Source: Bimastos eiseni (lineage: Eukaryota; Annelida; Clitellata; Crassiclitellata; Lumbricidae). From it: a stretch of DNA of 64,000 nucleotides. The notes beneath the pieces were generated by a model. The model was not told where the DNA came from. It did not search any database and saw nothing but the letters and a program-made list of their open reading frames with translations. Each line of letters starts with the position of its first letter. Position 1 is the first letter of the stretch. The position numbers were made by a program, and so were the translations under genes. Location of the stretch: contig OY365808.1 of NCBI GenBank assembly GCA_959347315.1, positions 6,227,057-6,291,056 of the forward strand, given 5' to 3'. Positions 45,773 through 58,427 of this stretch are shown here, piece after piece.

Positions 45773-48700
45773 TTGTAACGTTGTGGTAATGTAGTTACAA
45801 AAGTTCTTATGATGCACTAGTTTTCCTGATGGTTGAGGAAATGCTGTTATTGTTGAATAGATCACATGACTGGGGTCTTGGGATTATACGATCGCCTGGA
45901 GGAGCTTCCAGAGCGTGGATTACCAACGAAGTATCCCAGTTTGCCTGGATATAGGCCAAGGCTGGAAGACAACACCTATAATGCATGGTAGGCAAAAGTG
46001 TTAAGCTGAAGATATACCTCTTTCACTCTCCAATCATGTCACTTAATGGTTGCCCGGCTTCAATGTACAATGCTGAACTTTTTGTCAGGAGGGTATTATG
46101 AACCTACAGTTGTCTTGTACTGTATTGTTATTATGCTGTCCGGTCCTGAGTCTACACATTGCTCTATGAAGTCATTTTTGGATCGATCTTTGGGATACTT
46201 CTTCTTGATAGTAACTCAGGACGTTGTGAATCGTCCACTTTGTCTTCTCAATTAGGGTAGTTCAAATAATTAGAATTTAATTCAGTATTGAAAAGCGCTT
46301 CCTAACAACTATAGTTAGCGTATACGCTACCGACAAAGTAGCGTCATGCCGAGTGAAAATTGGAATATGCGTGTCTGTCCACTATGCGTTATTATGCTAT
46401 GCTGTCCTGAGTCTATCCGTTGCTCTGTGAAGGCCAATAGTGGGATCGATCTATCATCTAGTTCGTAGTGTCTCCGACATATATTAACCAGACGAAGTAT
46501 CTACCTACTAGAAATTATGGGTGAACTTAGCAACTCGCACGAGAGGTATAAAATGTAATGATATAAGTTGTTTTATTAACACGTAAACGATAACTCTAAT
46601 AATAATCAGAAGACTTTAGAAATGAACATTAAACTTAATCTGCACAGCGTGTTTAGACGACCTAGCATACAAGCTTTAAGAGTTCTTTCACTTACACACT
46701 ATCACGCTGATAATGAGTTCGTATATATAAAGTTGATAATCAATTACTCAGTTTGAGATTTCAGAATAATAATAATAAATATATGAATAATTTTATCTAG
46801 ATAATGACACAGTTACCGTCTACGTTCAATAGCGGAGTTCACCAATGCATCTCTAGCGGCAGTTTCCCCAAGATCTTAATCTACTTGACTGTACCTTAAC
46901 GAAGCCACGGTCAACGAGCGATTCCAACCAGACAGGCCCTTTGTCTTTGGTGCGCGGCTATTTTATACCGAATCTCGCAGTCAGACAGAGCGGCAGTGCG
47001 GTCAGACCGAGCAGCGGGGTCAGCCGAATCTGAGGGACCTGATCCAAGAATACTGTTCCTCTAGTAAGCCTGATCTGTGAAACAGACTGCCAGGTCACCC
47101 AGTTCTGACCAACCAGATATAAGAACACCACCGACAATGTATCCAACGAGCCACTAGTTTTGACCTCTGAAGCCGGCCGAATACCTTTACTAAAAATACA
47201 GGCCGTCAGACCAACTAATATCATCACTAGTGCACAAGCAATGACTACCTATAGTGACCCAGATCTAGCCTTAAGCAATGTCTCCCTGAAGTGGTCTGTC
47301 TAACTATAACGTAGCATTATATTGACCCTATGATAATCCCCCACGCCCCGAAGAACAAAGCCTCCGGGCTTTGCCAAAACAAAGGAAAAGAACTAGAGGG
47401 ACCCCCTCCAAATATAGACTGCATTGGTGAAAAATCCACTAAAAATAAAAAGAAATGATAGAAAACCGTTAAAACAAAACGTAACTGGTCATGAGAGTAC
47501 GACATGACCCTAATGGAAAATGAACACTGAGACGAAATCCTAGGAAAACGATAGCAAAGATAAAAACACACAAATAACGAAGTGGGAAAATAGTAGGCTA
47601 AGAAATAATATGGGAGCACGCGACAACTGAGGATCCGGCAAACGTGGCGAGAAAACAACGCAGTGACGGCACGAAAGTGAACGGAGTGTGTCCGTCGCAA
47701 TAGCAATGATCCAGAGACCGAAGGCGGCAGAACGCCCGAGTTACGGTTGAGTAGATGAACCGTATTCGCGTCCCGATTGACCATTGTTCAGCGCCACGTA
47801 GCTGCCTCGTCCCGCGTGAGCAAAAAACAGAAAACAAGCATAATCATGAGTAAAAGCCGACATAAGCTTAAAACGATCGACATAAGAAATAGAGTAACTG
47901 GAAGCAAGAAGGAGACGGCGTCCCGAAATTCGGTGAGTAATGTTGACATCCCCCCACGTAATAAAAATACGAGGACGGAACCAACCCGAAACAGAAATTT
48001 GGGAGCTAATAGAAGACCCGGAGACAACGTAATCTGGGGGACAACCAGAAACAGTCTGGAGGTTAAAAACAAAACAGCGACCATTAGACTGAATTTCCAA
48101 ACACACCTGAAAAGCAGGACAGGACGCAAAACGATTCTTACGGAGAGTACAGACTTTCCGAATAAGAAAAATAAACAAAATGATCAGAAACAAATACCCA
48201 AGAACATCCAATGTAGGGTAAGAAGTCAGCGATAAAAATGGAGGCAAGGAAGTCGAAGTAGGAGAGAGAGTGGCAATAAAAATTTGCGGAAGGGAGTGAG
48301 CACGAACCAAGGAGGCGGAATACTGAACGCCCGCTAATGCGGCAGTGGTGAGACGTAAACGATACGCCAACCAAAACGTTAACACGGTATTAAAGGATGC
48401 AAGACCAACTGTCACCAGGGCCAAGTAACCAGGAGGAGTAAAGAAAAAATTGGAAGGCACATAAAGATCGCCATACAAAAGAGGATCAACGATGGAGCGA
48501 TAAATATTTTCATCAGCCTTGGTAGCATTGACGACCTTATCCAATTGGTACGCCAGGGAACTATCAATGGCTAACTTTTCATCGAACGAATGATTAAAAA
48601 ATTTCATGGGAGGGAGTGCAACAGAAAGAGGATAAGATAGTAAAGTGTCCGCAGCGAAAGACTTGAGGGTATCATTATCAAAGAAATGATGCAACAAAGC

Positions 48701-51700
48701 GAGGTTGACGGGAAACTGAGGAACAGAGGAAAGAGGAAAAGCTGCGGTAGAATTACAACGAGCAGCGCGCGGAGGGAGAAATGCACGAGTAGTCCGAACA
48801 GTACAGCCACATGGCACCGAATAAAAACAATAAGCACATGGACTGGGAGGAGTATAAGAATAAGGACAAGACACATCAAGGAACAAAGGACTCCGTAAAA
48901 GAACCTGGGGATAATCAATAACATAGAGGTCAGAATGAATATCAGTAGCTTTAAAAACCTGAAAATCACACAATGATTTGATCAAAAGAGGCGAATCCCT
49001 GAATAAAGCCGAAAAACAACTAGGAGACGAATCACGCCTCACCAAATCAACTGAAAATGGCTCCTTAATTGTCGGCCGAGTATTCAATTCCGCAAAATAT
49101 GAATAATCCGGTGAAATTAAAAAATAACGAGGAGGTGCTTGAATAAGGGTGACCAGATCAGAATTATTATGAAACGGAACAGGAAAATGAATGATTTCAA
49201 AAACATGAAGTGTGTCAACATTCGGAGCACTCATGGGAAACTTAACGGTGATGTACAAATGGGACTGATTACGATAGAGCAAGAAATCATGACTTGAATA
49301 ATAGTAAGTAGGGTCCTCTTCGGCGAGAGAAACCAGGGAATTGGGAGTGGTCAAAGTGGCACTAATGTCGGAAATTGTCTGTTTGAGTGTAGCAGCTGAA
49401 ATTAAGGACGAAGGTAAAAACCCAGCAGTTAACATTTGAAGAGCATTATACAATTCCTGAACTTGATGTTGGATGAGTAAGAAATCCTGAAATTTAGAAA
49501 ACATAGCATACAGCACAAATTGAAGATTATGGTCATGCTGCACTACCCACTGACGATCAGCGAGCATCGTGTCAAATAAAACGGTAAATTGCTGATGCCA
49601 TAAGTCGTCAAGATTATGAAGACGTTCTTGGGTCAGAGACATAAAAGAAGACAAATGTTCACTCTGGAGTTGAAAACCAGACAGCAACTGCGATTGGGAC
49701 TTACTAAGGGACTGAACATGAGCAGCTACCGTCGCTAAATCTTCTTCGGAAGCAGTACCGAAGAGTGAACTGGACAATTTACCAATAAAAGGAAAGAGCG
49801 ATCTCTTGCGCTTACCTAAATCAGGAATCACGGGGGAATTAGGCAAAAGGTCATAGGCTGCTTGAAGAGAATGCCCAAACTGATTAGAGGAACCATATGT
49901 AAAATTAGAAACAATATCCATAAAAAACGGAAATTCCTTGCACAGTCCTACATACTCCTCACGATTACACGCATTATCCATCTGCAAAATCTGACTAAAG
50001 GTGGGCAATACGAAATGATAAGTATGAGGCCAATAACCAGCATGAGGTCTGGCGCGGTCGCGATACTGAAAAACAACACCGTAGTTGTGGCGTGGAACAG
50101 TGGAGGAAACTTGGCGTTGTCCATGGCAGGTCAGCGCAAAGGACAAGTAGACGCTGAGAAGGAAGAGGAAACAGATCGCCATGCTAGAACACATAAGAGA
50201 AAACTAATGCTGTAGGAACAATGATTGAATCGAAACATGGGTTGGCATAAACTATTGTCAACCCAATAAACCAATCCTAATGACAATATAAGATTAATAA
50301 CAACAAAAAACTCAAATAAGCGTTAATCGCACGAGCAGTCGAAAGTAAACACGAAAGGAAGAATTGAAGACGAAATTGAAGGAAAATGCCAGCGAAAACG
50401 AAAACGAAAGTAAGTAAGTTAATTCTAAAACTACGAGAATTAAGACTAAAACTAAGACGAAAACGAAAAGTAGGACGAAAATTAAAACGAATATTAAGTT
50501 AAACGTCTATGAGGAAGCCTAGACGAAAAGGCAGCTCAATAGAGACAAAAAAAACCCAAAACACACGAGATACACGCGCCAAACCTTAAGCGCAAAGCAA
50601 AAAAAACACGCGTAAATACACGAAGCATCAAACATCATAACACCAGAGGATAATCGATATATCGGACCCTATAATGATAAGAACTGTGCAGCATGACTAG
50701 AAGTCAAGAAAATACCCGTAACACAAGGTCAAGCACAACATTAGGTTGAAGATACTAGCAATAAGATGAAAGTTAAACATCTGTTTCAGTAGACTCCAAA
50801 TAAGTAACGAATTAGAGATCAAACTACGGTCATAAAGATTTTGACAAATTGTCAATGTAAGTTTGAAATTGCTCTAACCCCTTATAAATATAAAAACCCT
50901 TATAGATAGAAAAACTCTTGTAGATATAAAACCGTTTTGTAGATATAAAAACCCATGTAAATAGGAAAACCCTTTGTAGATACATTGCGTCGGAAAAAGC
51001 CCTCGGTATAAACTAGATGAAACTATTCTGGAAAGAAAAAGGGTACCCGTTTTCCAAAATAAGTCTATAACCGAAAGATTGATCTGGAAAACAAAATGTT
51101 AAAGCCGCGGCACTCTACGATGAAATAATAATAAGAAAGAAAAGATTATTTTGGTGGAAATCGCCTCATTAATAAAAATCTCCGATGGATATAAGAATAC
51201 TAATAAATTTGTTCGGACGCGAACCCGTTTTGCGTTTTGTACCAGAACAAGTATACGCCGAATGAAATGTATCTTTTAAAGCTGGGGTCACATCTTTTTC
51301 AGACTCCCATGATGGCGGCCATTTTGTATCTGACCATTTAACTAAATACATTCGACGGCCATCTGTAATTTTACATTTCAACAACTTATCCGCGGGAAAC
51401 CACGGCTGACTACTACTAGCAGCATTAGAAGCCCCATCCAAGCTATCCGTCGCAATGGGAGGTGAAGGAGACCGCGACGAATCTGGCTGGTCTGGAAGAG
51501 GTGATTCACGAGAAGCGTCGTTGGAAGCAGACGCCGATTGAGACGGCAACGGTGCAGATACGTCATTGGACAATACCGGCTCGCCCTCTTGAAGATCTGC
51601 AACGTCTAAGGCGGACGTGGCAGGTTGCGCGTCCGACGAAGCCTCGGCGGCTGATGGTGAAACTAGGTCTGTAGATTCGTCGACAATGTCACTATTTTGC

Positions 51701-54700
51701 TGAGCAGCTGGACCCATGAGATCATGGTACTTTTCCCAAAGCAATTCTTGATCATTAACATGCAACCGAAGTCTGTTGACATGAACTGCTGATGATACCA
51801 ACTGATTCGTCGCTGCATTGCGAATTCTATAGGTATCATTTGAAGCTCGACTCACTATATAAAATGGGCCTTCAAATTTACGCCGAAGCTTTGGACAAAC
51901 ACCTTTCGGATTGTAACTTGAATGCAGCCATACAACATCACCTGTCTGATAAACCGCTGGTCTTTGATTTTGGTCATAGAATTTCTTATATGTCTGTTGG
52001 GCAGCCTGTATATTGTCTAGAGCAACTTGCCTAGTTACCCGTAACCTTGGCAACAACTGACGAATGTAGGCATCAACGCCCACACGACCTGTAGAAGTAG
52101 GCAACAACGCCGCCTGTATTGGCAACTCCATGTCTTTGCCATAGAGAATCATGGCAGGACTAAACTTCGTGCTGGCTGAGGGCGTACTTCGTAAAGCGAA
52201 GGCGATGCTCGTTAGGTGGTTCTCCCAATCAGTTTGATCAACGCAGTAAGAACGTAACGCTGCCCACAAAACTGACCAAACCCTTTCGACTGTGGAGTTC
52301 GTCTGAGGGTGATAACTAGAGGTAAAAATTCGTTTGACCTTGAAACGCTTACACAAGTCTTCGACAATCTTTGACAAAAACGAAGTACCACGGTCACTAA
52401 GTAATGAGTGTGGCGGTCCGAATCTAGTGAAAATATGGTCATACAGCGCATTTGCAACTGTAACTGCACTTTGATCCTTGACAGGGATCAATTCCGGCCA
52501 CTTGGAAAGAGAATCCACACACATCAGAATGTATTTGTTGCCAGTAGGACTCACTGGTAACGGTCCTGCAAAGTCTATGTGCCATCGGGCGAAGATATCA
52601 GTGACTGGCAATGGATGAAGTGGAGCTTTGGTCGCTGCGTGTGGTCGTTTACTTTGCTGACAAGTAACACATGACGTCACATAACGAACTGAATCTGCAT
52701 ACATATGCTTCCAATAAAACCTAGTCCTCAACGTTAAGTAAGTTCTGTCTTGACCCCCATGAGCCATCTGATCGTGAGCAGCCTCTAAGACTTTGCTTCG
52801 GAGAGAAACAGGAACTACCAACTGACGAATTAAAGGCTTGGCTATCCCTATGTCTTTGGCTCTAGGCTGAAATAGATGATACAACACTCCGTTGGTCACT
52901 GAAAATTGGTCAGCCAGAAGTAGGATGCGTCTTGCAGACACGTCGTCAGGCGGTAAGATGTCTGACTCCAGATACTGCAGTAACGGAAGCAATTCTGGGC
53001 ACCGTTGTTGAGCGTCAATTATGACCGATTCATCAAATAAGTCAAAGTCGATAAGATCAGTTTCGGTATCAGCAGTAGTTGAGACGCCCTCCTCGGCACG
53101 GGCCTGTTGAAGTGGCGTTACCACGTTTAACGGTACACTGTTGTCAAACGGCATGTCTGTAGTCAGTGGTTGGGGCGGCGCAGCCATAGGTCTGAGATAA
53201 ATGTCGTCTTGGAGAAATACATCATCCGACTCTAATTCAGGCGGTGTTTCATGGTCCATTCTAGACAGAGCATCAGCGGCGAGATTTGTTTTGCCTGGCT
53301 TATAGCTGATTGAAAAATCATACCCTTGTAATAATAAACTCCAACGGGCAAGACGACCTTGAGTTGACGCTCGGATAGTTTGTAACCAACGCAACGACAA
53401 ATGGTCTGTAAACAAGGAGAATTTGCGCCCAACGAGATACGGATGAAAGCTTCTGACAGCCTCCACCAGAGCCAACGCCTCCAGTTCTGTGACCATATAC
53501 GATCGTTCAGAGGCTCGGAGATTTCTCCCACCGAATTCGAGAGGGACCTCCGGCCCAGGTCATCCAGTTGACTAAGAATGTATCCTATTGCCTGTGACGA
53601 AGCATCGACGTGAAGAATGAACTCCTTATCCATTCTCGCAAAAGCTAGGGTTGGTGTTCTGGACAACTCGTCACGAAGTGATTGGAAAGCCAACTCACAA
53701 GCGTCAGTCCACAGAAATTTAACGTCCTTACGTAATAACTCATTTAGAGGCGCAGCTATGTGAGCATAGTTTTTAACGAACCTTCTATAGAAATTACAGA
53801 GTCCTAGAAACTGACGTAACTGATGAACAGACTCAGGACGTGGAAAAGCCTTTACCTTCGACACCTTCTCCATGTCTACAGAAATGCCTTTATCTGACAG
53901 GATATTTCCCAAGAACCTAACACGGCGTAATGCCAACTGACATTTCTTCGGATGTAATCGCAGCCGAGCGTCTCTAAGTTTGTTAAAGACTATCTGTAAA
54001 TGTGACAAATGGTCTTTGAACGATCGGGAGAAGACTAAGATGTCATCTAGATAACAGAGTACGTATTGATTTAATTGTTCACGAAATACTGCTTGCATCA
54101 GACGCTGAAAAGAACTAGGAGCGTTCATTAACCCGAACGCCAAGCGTTTGAAACAATAGGAGCCAGAATGCGTGACGAATCCTGTGCATTGGCTTCCACG
54201 TTCTGTCAGCGGAATCTGCCAGTAACCGGCCTTCATGTCCAAGGCGCTATAAAATTGTGGTTGTTCAGCAGCTAGGACATCTAGAACACTCGGCAGAGTT
54301 GGTAAGGGAAAGACAAGGGGTTCAGTTTGCCTGTTCAACGCCCGGAGGTCCACACAAAATCTGGGCGAAGCGTCATCTTTCTTGGAGACTAGAATGACGG
54401 GTGATTGCCATAGAGAAAACGACTCTTTGATGATATCATTGTCCAACATCTCTTTAACTTGTCGATCAATCTCTTTTCTTGCCTCTGGGCTATGTCTGTA
54501 GGCACGTTGGCGACAAGGAGGTCCAGTAGTGACTATATCATGTGATATCAAGGTGGTCCCCGGTAGATCAGACAACTTGGCAGCAAATACATCTCGATTA
54601 CGGTACAACAGTTCAGTAAGCTGATCCAAATTGTCTTCTGACAATTCACCTTTTGAGAGATCGAGGCCAAGTTCTGTGAGTACCGAGGTTCGGGTTGCGA

Positions 54701-57700
54701 CATCTGGTGAACGTGTAGGAGTGGGGGCAGGTTCTTGAGCAGCGATATCGGCGGCAACGACAGAGTTCCCATTAGCGAATTGAATCAAGGCAATGGGACG
54801 GTTTTTGAGCAAATGGAGGTCTTGGTTGAATGGGTTCAAAATATTAACAAATGAAGAATTCTGTTTCGGTTTTACAAGGCAATTACAAACTAAAAACTCT
54901 TGATTAGGCGCAAACTGAAGTGGCTGTACAATAGAAAACTCATCTACGTAACGTTTAGGAACACGAATGGGCACCAAAATGGCGGATTTAGGTGGAACAC
55001 AAACATTGGACTGTAAACGCAAAACGTTTTCTTGTCCTTCGCCTCTTATTCGGAGTCCCACTGAGATTAAACCATCGTAAAAGCACACCGTACGTGTTTG
55101 GTAATCGATTGTTGCTTGTGTTTGCATTAGCATATCTTGTCCAATAATGTACATGTGAACTAACTCTTTGATTACCACAAAAGGAAATTGTACTGTTAAT
55201 CCGTTAAGAGTTATGTCTAACAAGACTTGGCCTAGTATGTTTAAGGGCTCTTTATTGGCACCACATAATTGCACAGTCTCTGCTGGTTCTAGAATTTGAC
55301 GATGCTTTGGTAACGCCTGAAATGCAAGCTGAGAAATAACGCTTCTCTGCGCACCGGTGTCTATAAGACATCGATGATGCGTACCGTAAATATAAGCAGA
55401 AATCTCGCCTGCACCATTGAAATTGTGTCTTGCATAAGGCGCTCTAGGAGTTACCACTGACGATGGCCCTCTTGATTTTCGAAATTGGGGTGGCGCCGTC
55501 TGGCATGGTTGCTGAAATCGACCAAATGAGGCCTCGCTGTGTACTGTGCTATCATGTAAATTTGTTGGTATTGTACGAACCTCCTGTGATATACCATTTT
55601 GTGCAACTGTGGAAGTACCCTGAAAACCCTTAGTTTTGCGAACTTTATACAACCGCTGTGGTCTACTATGGTCTCGTTGAGACATAGTAGACTCGTCCCC
55701 TCATTGTGACCCTCTCCCTGTTGCCATACAACATCGAGAAATATGATGAAGCTGAGAGCAATTTCTACATTGTGTCCCGTATGCAGGACAACGGCGTGGC
55801 GGATGCCAGCTGGCACAGTTGTTACAAGGCGGTCCGTTCATAAAAGAGGATTGAGGTGAGACTTGTCCTTGAGGCCGGTTAAAACGAGGTGCGAAAGAGC
55901 TAGACTTCTGGGCTAATGGCATCCTGGTATTGTTCTGTTGCGGACTCTGAGAGAATTGACCTTTAGGAAAAGGTTGTCGCAACATCGGACCCGACGAATT
56001 GCCATTAGTTCGCAGGGATGGATTCCGCGAGGAATTATTGTCGTTGTACCCACGAGCTGGATACGCGGACGAAGGAACATGGTCTTGCTGGGAGTAAGAT
56101 GATTGGTAGTTGTTATGCCTAGAGACGCCAGGGATAGCTGGAGATAAACTCGACCCTTGGGAAGATGATGCGTGACGGTAATTATGCATTTGTCCTCTAT
56201 ATCCTATGCTCGTGCCAAATGGGGCTTCGGGACGAGAGGATGCCTGATTAGGGTCAGAAGGCAAAATGGGATTAGTATCATACCAAATGTCGCCTTGCAA
56301 ATCATCATTCCATTCCGGATAATGAGCCTCCTGTGAATCGTGCTCGGTGTCCGAGGCTAACGCGAATGTTACTTTACGTGGCCCAACCGAATCCCTAACT
56401 GGCACTACTGGGCTCTTTTGTATTTTGATCAATTCTAACTTCATATCAGCGAGCGCTTGCAGAATCTCACTACTTCCCGCTACGTCTGATTCAGTATAAA
56501 TTTCTACCAAGTTGGCGACTTCTAAAAGCTCATCAATATCTGATGCGCCTTTGATTAGAACAGCCTGGCGCGTTTGCGGACGTAGTCCATTTAGCGCAAC
56601 ATAAAAGATCGATTTCCTATCTACACCCAAGTGCTCCGCTTTTACTAAGACAGAGGCGATGTAATCGCTTGCTGATTGTCCAGTCTGTTGACTCATTGAC
56701 CACAATGAGGCTAGTTCCGACCACGGCTTGTGAGTCATCGTCCAGCGTGCTATAAACATGTCCGCTACTTTGTCAAAGTCAGTGGAGTCGTCTAATTTTA
56801 ACGATCTGTACCAAGTTCCCGCCATGTCTTTAAGAAGAAGTGCCAAGGTGGATAATTTTGTAGCATCATCCTGGATGTCATTAAACGCGAACCAAAGTTT
56901 AAGAGATCGCAACCATTCACGTGCATTTTCATTAGGCTTTCCTGTAAAACCCGGGGGCAGGAACAAAGAGCTCTTAGAAATATGACTGCGGCGTGGAGGA
57001 GTTGACTGCTGAGGTCGAGAAGACACCCCTTCCTCGGACTGACGCAACGTTGGTGTGACGTCAGGTACGGGATTACACACAGGGTTTGGCACTAGAAGTG
57101 GAGTTAAGAACTCGATCGGTCGATCCCTTTCTCTGTCTGACTGAGAATTAGACATGAGCAAGACAGGTTGGGCCGATGGATAACTGGGAATGCGTTGCTG
57201 TTGTGGTTGTTGTTGTGGTATGGACCCAGTATGCGCTGCAGAAGAAGGACACCGTATCGCAATGTCCGGTGCATAATTGCCTATCGTCGGCGGTAGGACC
57301 ATCAAGGGCTGGTCTTGCAAGGTACCAAGTGCCGGAAAATTAAACAAATTTTCTACTGAATGCCTTGCCGACCGGAGATGTGGAGGAAGGGAGCCAGTGG
57401 TGGTGTACGGATTTAATTGTACCGTGGATAGTACGGGTCTGCGGTATATTGGAGAAGGAAAAGTACCAACTCGTTCCCAATGTTCTGTCACGGTTATTGG
57501 CGACGCGTGAAAAAGTACAGCATGACTGTTGTAGTCTGAATGAGCGGTCCCGCCAGCATGGACGGAGGAGTCGTCATATGCCACTAAGACTGGTGATTGA
57601 GGGGGTGAGGCGTCAGGCAAAAGAGAAGAAATCGTTGACTCAGGTCTGAGCCAAGTTTCGTTAATCTGCTCGGCCGTAAACGGAGGAGGGGAAGGGGTAT

Positions 57701-58388
57701 GATTGCTGATCCGCCGGAAGGCAGGATCAGGTCTGACAAGTCCAAAGTCGGGAACATATGACGAAAGAGGGGAGAGGCAGCTCGGACGAGTATTAACTGC
57801 TGGTAAGTCGGCCACGGCTGCCTGCGTGTGGCTTCGTGTGCGCCCAGCCGGTCCTATGCATAGAAAAGTTGATGGGTCATGAAGCGAAAAAGGACGCCGT
57901 AGAGCCATGACGTAGTATTCCACGAGGGCAAACAAGAGACCGAACTAATTCGCCTCACAAACCTATAATCACTCAAGGAATTCACGTACGCTAACACGAC
58001 TATCACCGAAAACAAGTCTTAAGCGAAACGGTTGCTGAATCACGAAGTCAAAGGACGAGTTAGGCCCGATACACCCCAAGATTATACAACTGTAAAAATA
58101 TTCCTCGAACTCTGCGGTAGTCTCTATAAAATTGTAGTAGTCGTAACGAAAGCGTAGCGAACGGCGAATTAAATAGGTCTCTGTATGTAGATCTGTGTGC
58201 GTGCGTGAGAGAGTGTGTGTTTGTATAAGTGTATGTGTGAGTGTATGTGTAAGTGTATGTGTAAGTGTATGTGTAAGTGTATGTGTAAGTGTATGTGTAA
58301 GTGTATGTGTATGTGTATGTGTATGTGTAAGTGTATGTGTAAGTGTATGTGTAAGTGTATGTGTAAGTGTATGTGTAAGTGTATGTGT

Positions 58389-58427
<39 letters not shown>

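Noticed and set aside
47317..47784. 155-codon - strand frame overlapping the end of env
   Set aside because: Phe/Ser-rich, overlaps env out of frame and runs into the LTR; no recognisable motif.
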